Position numbers and translations under genes: made by a program. This document shows positions 44,033 through 53,271 of a DNA stretch of 64,000 nucleotides, piece by piece. Positions within the stretch are counted from its first letter, which is position 1, and every line of letters begins with the position of its first letter. The stretch is from an uncultured Clostridia bacterium. GTDB lineage: Bacteria; Bacillota; Clostridia; Oscillospirales; Ruminococcaceae. The stretch lies in contig CANQXS010000006.1 of assembly GCA_947627875.1 (NCBI GenBank), positions 60,552-124,551 on the forward strand. The letters run 5' to 3'. The notes beneath the pieces were generated by a model, which was given only the letters and a program-made list of their open reading frames with translations, was not told the DNA's origin and made no database searches.

Positions 44033-44061
44033 ATTATAAACGGAGAAAGCGTTTTACACAA
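44033..44061 (-). promoter_or_regulatory. SigA promoter of msmX with a possible LacI/CcpA-type operator
   Basis: TTGTGT (44061-44056), 17 nt, TATAAT (44038-44033). The spacer holds GAAAGCGTTTT around a central CG, like LacI-family operators, but matches the CcpA cre consensus only partly. Confidence 0.6.
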
Positions 44062-44163
44062 GTGTTTTTTTTAACAAACTTGTTCTCCCCCCTTTATTAA
44101 ATTTGACGGAAAAAGTTGGAGAAGGGAGATTTCGGGGTGTAAAATTCGTATATATTTCACAAA

Positions 44164-44877
44164 TTATTGATCGATGAGCTTACCGACCTCATCGGGGGTA
44201 AGCTCGCGGGCATGTCCCTCCGAGAGCTTCGGGTCGAGCGCCGCGCCGCCTATGCTTATGCGCTTCAGATAAACGACCTCGTTCCCGCGGCAGGCAAACA
44301 TCCGCTTTATCTGGTGGTATTTTCCCTCGTGAAGAGTGAGCAGGCATTCTTTTTCCGATACAGCCTTAAGCTCGGCGGGAAGGCATACCTCGCCGCCGTC
44401 TATTGTTACGCCGCGCAAAAAATCCTCGGCGGCGTTTTTATCTATCGGATCGCGGAGCCCGACGAAATAGGTCTTCGGGACGTGGCTCTTCGGCGAAAGG
44501 AGCCTATGCGCAAGCGCGCCGTCGTCGGTTATTAGAACAAAGCCCACGCTGTCTTTATCGAGTCTTCCCGCCGGAAAGAGCCCTTCGCGCCGAAGCCCTT
44601 CGGGCAAAAGCTCGGTGACCGTCTCGGAAAGGCGGTCGCGGGTGGCGCAGATAACTCCCGCGGGCTTGTTGAGCATTATATAAAGGAAGCGCTTATAGCC
44701 GACGGGCTTTCCTCCGAGCATAACCGAATCCTCCGAGGGGCAGAGCTTATGCTCCGGCTCTTTAACGGTTCTGCCGTTTACCGAAACCTCCCCTCGCCTT
44801 ATAAGCTCGCGGGCGTCCTTTCGCGAAACGCCCGCAAGCTGCGAGGATATGAATTTGTCGAGGCGCTGAGCTTCCAT
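44164..44877 (-). CDS. rsuA: RsuA-family rRNA pseudouridine synthase
   Basis: 237 residues. S4 RNA-binding domain about 1-60 (RLDKFISSQLAGVSRKDARE; GEVSVNGRTV), then the pseudouridine synthase domain with the catalytic Asp in PAGRLDKDSVGFVLITDDG and the family blocks VPKTYFV and EGKYHQIKRMFA. RsuA-type enzymes isomerise U516 of 16S rRNA in E. coli; RluB/E/F relatives act on 23S rRNA. The length and S4 domain favour RsuA, although the target base cannot be proven here. A DUF4830 gene lies 20 nt upstream, so the two may be co-transcribed. Confidence 0.9.
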   Translation of the reverse strand: MEAQRLDKFISSQLAGVSRKDARELIRRGEVSVNGRTVKEPEHKLCPSEDSVMLGGKPVGYKRFLYIMLNKPAGVICATRDRLSETVTELLPEGLRREGLFPAGRLDKDSVGFVLITDDGALAHRLLSPKSHVPKTYFVGLRDPIDKNAAEDFLRGVTIDGGEVCLPAELKAVSEKECLLTLHEGKYHQIKRMFACRGNEVVYLKRISIGGAALDPKLSEGHARELTPDEVGKLIDQ

Positions 44878-44897
44878 TTTAACGTCCTTTCCGGATT

Positions 44898-45356
44898 CTA
44901 CTCCGTCTTTTTTGCGAGCCCCTGCATAAACCCGCCGAGCTCGGTGCAGCTTACGTCGCCGCCGATGAGCTTATCGCCGCAGATAAGCAGGTTCGCGACC
45001 ATATTGTCGGGCTGACCCTCGTAGTTGAGCACGGTGTAGGAATAAATCACCGCCTGCTTGCCCTTATACTTTGAGAGGTCGAAGCCCTGAGCGAGCTGAA
45101 GCTCGTTGTATTTGGTGTAAACGTCGTTCCATTCCTCGGGAATGGTGACCTCGCGGCAGTTGATAGCCCCGTCGGAGGTCTCCCAGCCGAGGCTCTTAAG
45201 AAATTCGAGCCTGTCTGATTCGGCGGCGAGGGTTATTCCCGAAGGCTTGAGCAGCCTGTTTACGGCATAGACCGCCGCAAATATCGCCGCGGCGATAACG
45301 AGAACGGTCAAAAGCGCCTTGAGAACGGATTTTATCTTTACGGTCCTGACATACAT
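44898..45356 (-). CDS. DUF4830-family single-pass membrane protein
   Basis: 152 residues. Basic N-terminus, one helix (about 12-34), then a soluble extracellular domain with the segment recalled as typical of DUF4830: REVTIPEEWNDVYTKYNELQ, LAQGFDLSKYKGKQ, and a final ANLLICGDKLIGGDVSC. The family is common in Clostridia and has no known role. ATG after AAAAGGGGC. It precedes rsuA by 20 nt. The gap to the ABC exporter gene (45357-45450) shows no feature. Confidence 0.75.
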   Translation of the reverse strand: MYVRTVKIKSVLKALLTVLVIAAAIFAAVYAVNRLLKPSGITLAAESDRLEFLKSLGWETSDGAINCREVTIPEEWNDVYTKYNELQLAQGFDLSKYKGKQAVIYSYTVLNYEGQPDNMVANLLICGDKLIGGDVSCTELGGFMQGLAKKTE

Positions 45357-45450
45357 AATACTTGCCCCTTTTCCTTATTTGGTCTTGGTCAAGTATATGC
45401 CCGCCCGTTTTAAGATAGTACGTCCGGCGGGAATTTGCCCTTAAATTCCG

Positions 45451-47181
45451 CTACTTTGCAAACTGGCTGTTATATAACTCGGCATAGAAGCCGCCCTTTT
45501 TCATAAGCTCCGAGTGGGTCCCCTGCTCTACTACGTTTCCGCCGTGCATGACGAGTATAACGTCGGCAGACATTATCGTCGAGAGCCTGTGGGCGACTAT
45601 AAAGCTCGTCTTGCCCTTCATAAGCTTTTCAAAAGCCCGCTGGACCCGAAGCTCCGTCTTGGTGTCTATAGAGGAAGTAGCCTCGTCTAAAATCAGCATC
45701 GGCGGCGCCGAGAGCATAACTCTCGTTATACATAAAAGCTGCTTCTGCCCTGCCGAGAGGCTCCCGCCGTCCTCGCCGACGGGCGTGTCGTAGCCGAGGG
45801 GCAGGCGCTTTATAAAGCTGTGGGCGTGGGTGGCTTTCGCGGCGGCGATGATCTCTTCCTCCGAAGCGTCGGGCTTGCCGATGATAATGTTGTCGCGAAT
45901 CGTTCCCGAGCGCAGCCAGGTGTCCTGAAGGACCATTCCGTAGCCGCGGCGCAGAGAATGCCGAGTGACCTCGGCGATATTGCTGCCGTCGACGGTTATC
46001 TCGCCGCCCGAAACGTCGTAGAACCGCATAAGAAGGTTTATGAGAGTGGTCTTTCCACAGCCGGTGGGACCGACTATCGCAACGCGCTGACCCTCTTTAA
46101 CGCTGAGGCTCAAGCCGTTTATCAGCGGCTTTTCGGGGGAATATGAGAACTTTATGTCCTTTATTTCTACGTTTCCGCGGATATCCCCGAGCTCGGGGAG
46201 CATAGCGTCGCTCTGCTCCGGCTCCTCGCCGATGAGCTCGAATATCCTCTGAGCGCAGACTATCGCGTTCTGAAGCTCGGCGACAACGCCGCTTATCTCG
46301 TTGAAGGGCTTGGCATATTGGGTCGCGTAGGCTAAAATAGCCGAAAGCCCGCCGACTGTCATTCCGCCGCCGATGACGGTCCCCGCGCCTACAAGGCATA
46401 CCGCCGCGTAAACGAGCGCGTTCACAAACCTTGTCGTCGGGTTGACGAGCGACGAGATGAATATCGCCCTGCGGGTCACGGATTCGAGCTCGCGGTTGAG
46501 CTTTCCGAAGCGGTCGAGCGCCCTGTCGGAATACCCGTAAGCCGCAACGACCTTTTCGCCGCCTATCATCTCGTCGATGAGGGCGGTCTGCTCGCCTCTC
46601 ATCTCGGACTGCTTCTTAAAGAGGCTGTGGGTGTTTGAAGCCACAAATCTCGCCACAAAGAGCGAAAGCGGAGTCAAAAGCGCAGCAACGAGCGCCACTC
46701 TCGGGCTTATCGCAAGCATAAATCCGAGGGTCGTAAAAATAGTCATAATTCCGGTGAAGAACTGCGTAAAGCCCATAAGGAGACCGTCGGCAAACTGGTC
46801 GACGTCGGCTATAACGCGGCTCAGAAGATCGCCATAGGCGTGGCTGTCGATATATTTCAGCGGCAGAAGCTCTATCTTCTCAAAAGCCTGCCTTCTGACC
46901 TCTCTTACCGTGTCGAAGGTGATGCGGTTGTTGATTATCCCCATTACCCACTGAACGGCAGCCGTAGCGAGGGTTATAAGCCCAGCTTTAAGCAAAAATC
47001 CGAATATGAGCTCAAAGCTTATTCCGTCTTCGGCGATGCAGTCTATCGCCCTGCCGAAGAGGATCGGCACATAGAGCGACATAAGAACCGAAGCCGCCGC
47101 AAGGGCTATCGAGCAGAACATAAGGAGCCGGCTCTTTCCGAGTACCGAGGCGACCTTTAAAAGCGTATCCTTTGTCTTCAT
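45451..47181 (-). CDS. ABC exporter half-transporter with canonical ATPase site
   Basis: 576 residues: six-helix type IV exporter domain (about 1-320) and ATPase (about 335-576). Walker A GPTGCGKTT, Q-loop MVLQDTWL, signature variant LSAGQKQLL, Walker B MLILDEATSSIDT with the catalytic Glu, H-loop VAHRLST. Its ATG overlaps the stop of the partner gene (ATGA), so the two are made in equal amounts. Together they form a MdlAB/BmrCD-like heterodimer that exports lipids or drugs. Here this subunit supplies the catalytic Walker B Glu and His. No operon partner reveals the substrate. Confidence 0.93.
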   Translation of the reverse strand: MKTKDTLLKVASVLGKSRLLMFCSIALAAASVLMSLYVPILFGRAIDCIAEDGISFELIFGFLLKAGLITLATAAVQWVMGIINNRITFDTVREVRRQAFEKIELLPLKYIDSHAYGDLLSRVIADVDQFADGLLMGFTQFFTGIMTIFTTLGFMLAISPRVALVAALLTPLSLFVARFVASNTHSLFKKQSEMRGEQTALIDEMIGGEKVVAAYGYSDRALDRFGKLNRELESVTRRAIFISSLVNPTTRFVNALVYAAVCLVGAGTVIGGGMTVGGLSAILAYATQYAKPFNEISGVVAELQNAIVCAQRIFELIGEEPEQSDAMLPELGDIRGNVEIKDIKFSYSPEKPLINGLSLSVKEGQRVAIVGPTGCGKTTLINLLMRFYDVSGGEITVDGSNIAEVTRHSLRRGYGMVLQDTWLRSGTIRDNIIIGKPDASEEEIIAAAKATHAHSFIKRLPLGYDTPVGEDGGSLSAGQKQLLCITRVMLSAPPMLILDEATSSIDTKTELRVQRAFEKLMKGKTSFIVAHRLSTIMSADVILVMHGGNVVEQGTHSELMKKGGFYAELYNSQFAK

Positions 47182-48911
47182 GCGCTCGTGCCCCCCTCCT
47201 CGACCTTTATCTGCGACTCGTATATCTCGCGGTATTCGTCGCAGCTTTTAAGGAGCTCGCTGTGGGTACCGAGCCCTGCGCAGCGCCCGTCCTCGAGGAC
47301 GAGTATCCTGCGGCAGTGCATAACCGTCGAGACCCTCTGGGAAACGGTTATAACGGCGGACTTGTATTCGAGCGACGATAGCGCCGCGCGAAGCCTCGAA
47401 TCGGTTGCGTAGTCGAGCGCGGAAGAGCTGTCGTCAAGAACGAGAATTTTCGGCTTTCTAACGAGCGCCCGCGCGATGCAGAGGCGCTGCGCCTGCCCTC
47501 CCGAGAGGTTTGCCGCGCCCTGCTCTATCACATAGTCGAGCCCGCCCTCCTTTTCCGAGACGAAGTCCCAAGCCTGAGCGGCTTTCAAGGCTTCGATTAT
47601 GTCTTCGTCGGAGGCTTCCGGCGCGCCGAAGCGCATATTTTCGCGGACCGTCCCCGAAAACAGGCGGTTTTTCTGCATAACGAATCCGAACAGCCCGCGA
47701 AGCGAAGCTGTGTCCCAATCCCTGACGTCTCTGCCGAATATCTTTACCGAACCCGAGGATGCGTCGTAGAACCTCGGCAGGAGCCCTACAAGGCTGGATT
47801 TTCCGCAGCCGGTAGGACCGATTATGCCCAAGGTCTCGCCCTGCTTGAGCTTAAAGCTTATGTCGGAAACGGAATCCTCGGCAGCGCCGGAATAGCGCAG
47901 CGAAGCGCCCTCCAGCTCGACGGAATACTCCGCCTCGGGGACGTCGGTCTCGGTTCCGTTTTTCATAGACGGCTCTATAGCGAGGACAGCGCTCATTCTC
48001 GAGGCGCAGGCGACCGACTTCGGGACGCTCAATATGAGGTTCGCGAGCTTGATGAGCTCGACGAGTATCTGAGACATATAGTTGTAGAGCGCTATCACCA
48101 TTCCCTGAGTCAGGACTCCGCTCTCAACGCGGAGCGCGCCCTGATATATCAGCAGGATTATCGCAAGGTTTATAAGTACGAGCGTTAGCGGGTTCATCGC
48201 CGCGGATATCCTCCCGACGCGCTTCTGCTCGCGGCAGAGCTCGCCGTTTTCAGCGGCGAAGCGCTCGGTCTCCTGCTCCTCTTTGCAGAAAGCCCTTATT
48301 ACCCTTGCGCCGACGAGGTTCTCCTTAGCCGCCAAAAGCACCTTTTCGAGCCTCTGCTGGACCTTCGCGTAAAGCGGTATGCACCAAAGGGTTATCCCGA
48401 CGACGACTACCGAGAGAAGCGGTATCGCTCCCGCAAAGATAAGCGCCGACCGAAAATCGATGGTGAACGCCATTATCATCGCGCCGAAAACTATTATCGG
48501 CGAGCGCATCATAAGCCGAAGCATCATATTCAGCCCCGACTGAACGGTGTTTAAATCGCTCGTGAGGCGGGTTATGAGCGCCGAGGCGCCCACGCCGTCG
48601 AGCTCGGAAAAGCCGAGCTTCTGAATATGCTCAAAGAGCGCATAGCGGAGATTTGTGCAGAACCCGACCGCTCCCTTAGCCGCAAAAAACTGCGCGGCAA
48701 GCGTTGAGGCGAGCCCCACCACCGCGAGCAGCACGAGCACGCCGCACATTCCCAAAATATAGCGCCTGTTTCCCGCGGGAATGCCGTTGTCGATGACCGC
48801 CGCGACCACGAACGGCACCAAGAGCTCGAAGACCGCTTCGAGTATCTTGAAAAAGGGCGCGCTGAACGCCACGGCTCGGTATCCCTTGAAATATTTCGGA
48901 AGATTTTTCAT
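47178..48911 (-). CDS. ABC exporter half-transporter with degenerate ATPase site
   Basis: 577 residues, same fold as the downstream partner. Walker A GPTGCGKSS and signature LSGGQAQRL are intact, but the Walker B reads ILVLDDSSSALD with Asp where the catalytic Glu belongs, and the H-loop reads VSQRVST with Gln in place of His. This is the hallmark of asymmetric heterodimeric exporters (TM287/288, BmrCD), in which one of the two nucleotide sites hydrolyses ATP poorly and regulates gating. It is the first gene of the pair, 62 nt downstream of fakA across a hairpin. Confidence 0.93.
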   Translation of the reverse strand: MKNLPKYFKGYRAVAFSAPFFKILEAVFELLVPFVVAAVIDNGIPAGNRRYILGMCGVLVLLAVVGLASTLAAQFFAAKGAVGFCTNLRYALFEHIQKLGFSELDGVGASALITRLTSDLNTVQSGLNMMLRLMMRSPIIVFGAMIMAFTIDFRSALIFAGAIPLLSVVVVGITLWCIPLYAKVQQRLEKVLLAAKENLVGARVIRAFCKEEQETERFAAENGELCREQKRVGRISAAMNPLTLVLINLAIILLIYQGALRVESGVLTQGMVIALYNYMSQILVELIKLANLILSVPKSVACASRMSAVLAIEPSMKNGTETDVPEAEYSVELEGASLRYSGAAEDSVSDISFKLKQGETLGIIGPTGCGKSSLVGLLPRFYDASSGSVKIFGRDVRDWDTASLRGLFGFVMQKNRLFSGTVRENMRFGAPEASDEDIIEALKAAQAWDFVSEKEGGLDYVIEQGAANLSGGQAQRLCIARALVRKPKILVLDDSSSALDYATDSRLRAALSSLEYKSAVITVSQRVSTVMHCRRILVLEDGRCAGLGTHSELLKSCDEYREIYESQIKVEEGGTSA

Positions 48912-48941
48912 TTGCCTCTCCTATGCTGCCGGTTTATGAAA

Positions 48942-48966
48942 TCCGCCGCTCTTTTCGGGCGGCGGA
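48942..48966 (-). terminator. Weak hairpin terminator after fakA
   Basis: CCGCCGC / GCGGCGG stem immediately after the fakA stop; short T-run (TTTC) on the minus strand, so read-through into the exporter genes is possible. Confidence 0.5.
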
Positions 48967-48973
48967 CAAAAGC

Positions 48974-50635
48974 TTATTCCACACTCACGATGTAGTAATA
49001 CACGGGCTGGTCGCCGCGTATCACGTTGATGTCCATTTTGGAGCCGAATTTTTCCTCGACTCTTTCGCGGAGCTGAGCCGCAGTAGAATCGTCGATATCC
49101 TCGCCGACGATAATGGTTATAAATTCGCTGTCGCCGTCGACCATTCTCTTTATAAGGCGATAGGCGGCTTTATTTACGTCGGTCTCAATGAGCGAGAGCT
49201 TTCCGTTGTCGAGAGCCAAGATCTCGCCGTTGTGGATAGCCTGACCGTCGAATTCGCTGTCGCGCGCGGCAAAGGTCACCTGCCCCGTTCTTACGCGTTC
49301 AAAAGCCTTGGTCATATCGCTGCGCATCGTGTTGAAATCCGCCTCGGGGTCAAACGCCAGAAGCGCCGAAAGCCCCTGAGGGATAGTCCTCGTCTGCAAA
49401 ACGCAGACCTTTCTGTCGGCAAGCTTTACCGCCTGCTCGGCAGCCATAATTATATTCTTGTTGTTGGGAAGAACGAACACCGTCTCGGCGGGGGTAGACT
49501 GTATCGCCGCCAAAATGTCCTGAGTAGAGGGGTTCATAGTCTGCCCGCCTTTTACGATGCAGTCGGCTCCGGCGTCTTTGAACATAGCCTCAATTCCGTC
49601 GCCCGCCGCGACCGCAACGAATCCGTAGGGCTTTTCGGGCGGGACGGAGACATAAGCCTTGTCGGCGCTCGAAACGGTTACCTTATCGGCTTTCTTGGCG
49701 GCTTCGTGCTGATATTTCATATTCTCGATCTTCGGCAGGTTCATCGAGCCGAATTCAAGACCTTTTTCTATCGCCTTGCCGGGGTTGTTGGTGTGAACGT
49801 GGACCTTTATTATCTCGTCGTCCTCTACGACTACAACGCAGTCGCCTATAGATTCAAGATAAGCCCTGAGCTTGAGCGAGCTCTCGCAGCCCTCCTTCTT
49901 CTTTACGATGAATTCGGTGCAGTATGTATAGGTTATCTCGCCTTCAAAGGCTCCGACCGCCGAGGCGTAGGTCTCGATGGTCACGGGCTCGGAGGGCTTC
50001 GGCTTTTCTTCGACGTATTCTACTATTCCCCTGCCCGAGAAGACCTCGCCCATAGCGCGCATAAGAAGGCAGAGCCCCTTGCCGCCCGCGTCGACAACGC
50101 CGGCTTTTTTAAGGGTGGGCAGAAGGTCGGGCGTGGTGTCGAGGACTCTTTCAGCCTCGGCGCAAACTCCGTCCCAGAAGGCGGGAATGTCGTCGGTTTG
50201 GCAGGTCTCGCGCGCCTTTACGCTTGCGAGCCTCGCGACCGTGAGTATAGTCCCTTCGGTGGGCTTCATGACGGCTTTATAGGCTCTCTCAACGCCCAGC
50301 TCGAGCGCCCGCGCTATATCCTCGGCGGAAGCCTCTTTGAGCTCTTTGAAAGCCTTATCGAACCCTTTGAAGATCAGCGAGGTTATAACTCCCGAGTTGC
50401 CCCTCGCGCCCCTTAAAAGAGCTCCGCTCATAACCTTCGCGACTTCGTTTACCCCGACGGTGTCGGGCATAAGCAAAAGCTCCGCCCTCGCGTTGCCGAG
50501 GGTCATCGACATATTTGTGCCGGTGTCGCCGTCGGGAACGGGGAAGACGTTGAGCGCGTCTATATCCTTTTTGTTTGCGGCGACGCAGTTCGCGGCGCTC
50601 ACGAATGCGTCCCTCAGAATCTTTCCGCTTATCAT
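48974..50635 (-). CDS. fakA: Fatty acid kinase catalytic subunit FakA (YloV/DAK2 family)
   Basis: 553 residues from ATG 50635 with GAGGAGGG upstream. N-terminal DhaK L-type nucleotide domain (about 1-200) with NVFPVPDGDTGTNMSMTL, GARGNSGVI and GVVDAGGKGLCLLM; a central domain with VKVHVHTNNPGKAIEKG-like residues; and a C-terminal degV-like domain (VFVLPNNKNIIMAAEQA; RTIPQGLSALLAFDP). FakA phosphorylates fatty acids bound to FakB (DegV) for phospholipid synthesis and recycling. The gene follows yloU by 13 nt, the normal order in Firmicutes. No fakB is in the window. Confidence 0.93.
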   Translation of the reverse strand: MISGKILRDAFVSAANCVAANKKDIDALNVFPVPDGDTGTNMSMTLGNARAELLLMPDTVGVNEVAKVMSGALLRGARGNSGVITSLIFKGFDKAFKELKEASAEDIARALELGVERAYKAVMKPTEGTILTVARLASVKARETCQTDDIPAFWDGVCAEAERVLDTTPDLLPTLKKAGVVDAGGKGLCLLMRAMGEVFSGRGIVEYVEEKPKPSEPVTIETYASAVGAFEGEITYTYCTEFIVKKKEGCESSLKLRAYLESIGDCVVVVEDDEIIKVHVHTNNPGKAIEKGLEFGSMNLPKIENMKYQHEAAKKADKVTVSSADKAYVSVPPEKPYGFVAVAAGDGIEAMFKDAGADCIVKGGQTMNPSTQDILAAIQSTPAETVFVLPNNKNIIMAAEQAVKLADRKVCVLQTRTIPQGLSALLAFDPEADFNTMRSDMTKAFERVRTGQVTFAARDSEFDGQAIHNGEILALDNGKLSLIETDVNKAAYRLIKRMVDGDSEFITIIVGEDIDDSTAAQLRERVEEKFGSKMDINVIRGDQPVYYYIVSVE

Positions 50636-50648
50636 CAACGAGCCCTCC

Positions 50649-51008
50649 TCAGTTGTTTTCCATATCGTCCACGAAGACGTTTACCTTTTTTACGGTAAGA
50701 CCCGTTTCGGTTTCAACGGTATAGCGGACTTTGTTCATTATGCTGTCGGTTATCGCGGCGATGTTCACGCCGTACATAACCGTGATGTGAAGGTCTATAA
50801 CTATCTCGTTCGAGCCCTTTTCGGCGCTTACTCTCACTCCGTTGTCGATAGAATCGGATCTCAGAACGGCAGCCTTTACCCCTTGGGTGGCTCCGGCGGG
50901 ATTCATTCTCACAACCCCGAAGCAGCTTGCGGCGGTATGCCCTATCAGCGAGGAGAGATAGCCCGAGGTAAGCCCGATGGTCCCGAGATGATTGTCGATT
51001 TTTACCAT
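50649..51008 (-). CDS. Asp23/Gls24 family protein (YloU)
   Basis: 119 residues, a small cytosolic Asp23-family protein: LGTIGLTSGYLSSLIGHTAA at the start, GVRVSAEKGSNEIVIDLHIT, VMYGVNIAAITDSI and VNVFVDDMEN at the end. Members are linked to envelope homeostasis and membrane fatty-acid use. The gene is followed by fakA, an arrangement conserved from Bacillus to Clostridia. ATG with AAGGAGG; own SigA promoter at 51080-51108. Confidence 0.92.
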   Translation of the reverse strand: MVKIDNHLGTIGLTSGYLSSLIGHTAASCFGVVRMNPAGATQGVKAAVLRSDSIDNGVRVSAEKGSNEIVIDLHITVMYGVNIAAITDSIMNKVRYTVETETGLTVKKVNVFVDDMENN

Positions 51009-51079
51009 AATTTCCTCCTTAATGCCTGCTTTTGCAAAAAATGCTTTATAAGGCTTCGGTCAAGACTGTAATCCATGCT

Positions 51080-51108
51080 ATAATATCACAGTTGCCGCAA
51101 GATTTCAA
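51080..51108 (-). promoter_or_regulatory. SigA promoter of the yloU-fakA operon
   Basis: TTGAAA (51108-51103), 17 nt, TATTAT (51085-51080) on the minus strand, about 70 nt upstream of yloU. Confidence 0.75.
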
Positions 51109-51127
51109 GGGGTAACGCCTTAAAAGG

Positions 51128-52231
51128 CTAATATTTTTTGAGCGAAGCTTCAACCGACACCGTCAGCTCTTCTATCGCCCTGCCGAAATCTTCGTTTTGG
51201 GCTTCGGCGTATTCCGGCTCATACTTTTCGAGGAGCTTTCCGAGCTCGATAAAATCGCAGCGGGTTTTTTGAAGCGCTTCAAAGGCTTTTGCGCAGAGCG
51301 CGAGCAGCTGTTTTTCGGCGGCGTTTACGGCATCGCTCTCTTTAAGCCCCTCGGGCGACGAGCGCAGCTCATATATCCCGTCTATCCGGAGCTTTAAAAG
51401 CGGCGCGCCGTTTTCGAGCGATATTTTCCTCTTTATCTTCATATTCTTGAGCTCTAAGGCGGCTATTCCCTTTTCGGTCCCGACCTCGACCGACAGCTCT
51501 TTGACGTCGCCGCGCAGAAGCCTTATCCCCATCGCCTCGTCCTCGCCGATCTCACCCGCAAAGCCGTCCTTCGTTATTAAAAGGCTCCCGAACACCCCGA
51601 GGGTAACGTCGGAGACGGTGGAATCCTCGCTTTCGCCGCCCTCCTTTTCGAGGCTCAGAACGGGTATTGCCGCCGCCGAGGAGCCTTCGACGAGTGAATT
51701 GGATATCTCGATTATCCTCGAAGAGCAGGCTCTGCCTCGGTCTATCGCAGTCTCAACAACGCCCTTCAAAAGAATAGCCGTCGCGCTGCCCTGATTCAGC
51801 TTCTGCCCTATAAGCTCGCCCGCGCTCCCTCGGCAGAATACCACGTTTACGCCGAGATAAACGTCGGCTCGGCGGAAGTACCGCAGAAATTCCGTGATGT
51901 CGGCGTCTTTGAGCCCGTCGCTCAAAACTATCAGCTCGACGTCGCCCATAAATACCTCCTTGCCGGTCTGAAGGCGGAGGCTCTCCTCGGTCTCATAGAG
52001 CGTTCTGCCCTGGGCAAGCAGGGTTATGACCGTCGATTCGCTCGCGTCGACGGGTCCGCCCTGCTCGGAGGATGTCCCGCCCGAGAATACCTGATACGAG
52101 ACCTCGTAGCCGTCGCCGAGGGGGTCTATCCCGAGGGCGTGGACGACGATCCTTCGCTGGACCTCTCCCGCCTCGCAGCCGCAGAGGAGCATAGCCGCGA
52201 GCGCGAAGAAAATTACCGCAAGCCTTTTCAT
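51128..52231 (-). CDS. gerC: Spore germination receptor lipoprotein, GerC type
   Basis: 367 residues from ATG 52231 (AAAAAGGAGC upstream), overlapping the stop of gerB by 4 nt; a longer frame is rejected. Lipobox MLLCGC (Cys about 19) then the Ger(x)C fold: RRIVVHALGIDPLGDGYEVS, TEESLRLQTGKEVFMGDVEL, ITEFLRYFRRADVYLGVNVV and the C-terminal domain with a long final helix (ELGKLLEKYEPEYAEA). The GerC subunit is lipidated and completes the nutrient receptor in the inner spore membrane. The gene order gerA-gerB-gerC is standard. Confidence 0.92.
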   Translation of the reverse strand: MKRLAVIFFALAAMLLCGCEAGEVQRRIVVHALGIDPLGDGYEVSYQVFSGGTSSEQGGPVDASESTVITLLAQGRTLYETEESLRLQTGKEVFMGDVELIVLSDGLKDADITEFLRYFRRADVYLGVNVVFCRGSAGELIGQKLNQGSATAILLKGVVETAIDRGRACSSRIIEISNSLVEGSSAAAIPVLSLEKEGGESEDSTVSDVTLGVFGSLLITKDGFAGEIGEDEAMGIRLLRGDVKELSVEVGTEKGIAALELKNMKIKRKISLENGAPLLKLRIDGIYELRSSPEGLKESDAVNAAEKQLLALCAKAFEALQKTRCDFIELGKLLEKYEPEYAEAQNEDFGRAIEELTVSVEASLKKY

Positions 52232-53271
52232 CTTTCCGAGCTCCTTTTTATCAGAAGTTTTACCGCCGCAGCCGAGGGCAGAATCACTCCCAAAAGAGCA
52301 ACCCCCGCGAGCTTGAAGCCCAAAAACCACGGCTGGTCGAACCGCAGACCGTTTTTATATTCAAATATCCCGAAGACCGCAGCGGCTATGGCAAAGAGTA
52401 TCGCCGCAGGCTTCGGCTTTTTTAAAGAGCCCGAGCAGATAAACAGATATATCCCGACTACGAGGGTGCAGTTTATCGCCCAGACGAGCATATTTATCGC
52501 GTCGAAGCGCTCTATAAAATCGGTCTTGGCGTAGGCGCCGAGGGCAAAGATCGGGTAGCCTATTACGTCGACGTAGCGCCAGAGGACAATGGTCACCAAA
52601 AGCAGCAGAGTTTCGAGTATAAGAAGCTTTAGGACGAGATAGCCGTATGCCGCGCCGACCGCTCCCTTTTTAAGATGACCGGCGAGCACGCAGAACATCG
52701 GCAGCCACCACCCCGACGAAAGGCTCTCGAAGAAGTAGTCGGAAAAGCTGCCGGCGTCCTCGGCGGTAAACGGGCGGAGGTTGAGCCAATCGAAGCCGCC
52801 CTCGTTGACCGCCGCCATAAGCCCGAATAGCAGAACGAACATCCAGAAAACCACCGTCGCCGCCCTTGCGAGCCCCTCTATCCCGAGGCAGGCGCAATAT
52901 GCCGCCGCGAGTATAAGAAGGATTATCGCCGCCGCAGGAGGAGCGACATTTGAAAATTCGCTCGATAAAAACTCGGCAAACAGCGCGACCGTCCCGCCGG
53001 CGATAACCGCGAAATACCCAGAATATAAAAGCCTTACCGCCGTGCTGTATTTTCCGGATATCTCCCTTATCGGGTCGGAGCCGCCCGCGCTGAAATACCA
53101 TACTGCGGGTATCGCGAGAACAGCCTCGACCGCCGTCGAGCAGAGAAGCCCGAGCATCATCGCGGCTCCCGAGGCGGAATGACTCGCCCTGAAGATCATA
53201 GTGTGCATTATCCTCGCAAGAAACAGCATCAGCATAAGCTGCCCCGCGCTTATCTTTTTCTCAGCCGGCAT
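52228..53271 (-). CDS. gerB: Spore germination receptor permease subunit, GerB type
   Basis: 347 residues with about ten transmembrane helices, an APC-superfamily (endospore germination permease) protein. The start KKISAGQLMLMLFLARIMH is typical. GerB subunits bind the nutrient germinant within the membrane core. The sequence EYKNGLRFDQPWFLGFKL lies in the last extracellular loop. The gene overlaps gerA by 11 nt and gerC by 4 nt, so the three are co-translated. The length is near the lower end of the 350-370 range common for the family. Confidence 0.92.
   Translation of the reverse strand: MPAEKKISAGQLMLMLFLARIMHTMIFRASHSASGAAMMLGLLCSTAVEAVLAIPAVWYFSAGGSDPIREISGKYSTAVRLLYSGYFAVIAGGTVALFAEFLSSEFSNVAPPAAAIILLILAAAYCACLGIEGLARAATVVFWMFVLLFGLMAAVNEGGFDWLNLRPFTAEDAGSFSDYFFESLSSGWWLPMFCVLAGHLKKGAVGAAYGYLVLKLLILETLLLLVTIVLWRYVDVIGYPIFALGAYAKTDFIERFDAINMLVWAINCTLVVGIYLFICSGSLKKPKPAAILFAIAAAVFGIFEYKNGLRFDQPWFLGFKLAGVALLGVILPSAAAVKLLIKRSSER

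Noticed and set aside
44033..44061. Firm CcpA cre site in the msmX promoter
   Set aside because: GAAAGCGTTTT has the central CG but misses consensus T and C positions; kept only as a possible LacI-type dyad.
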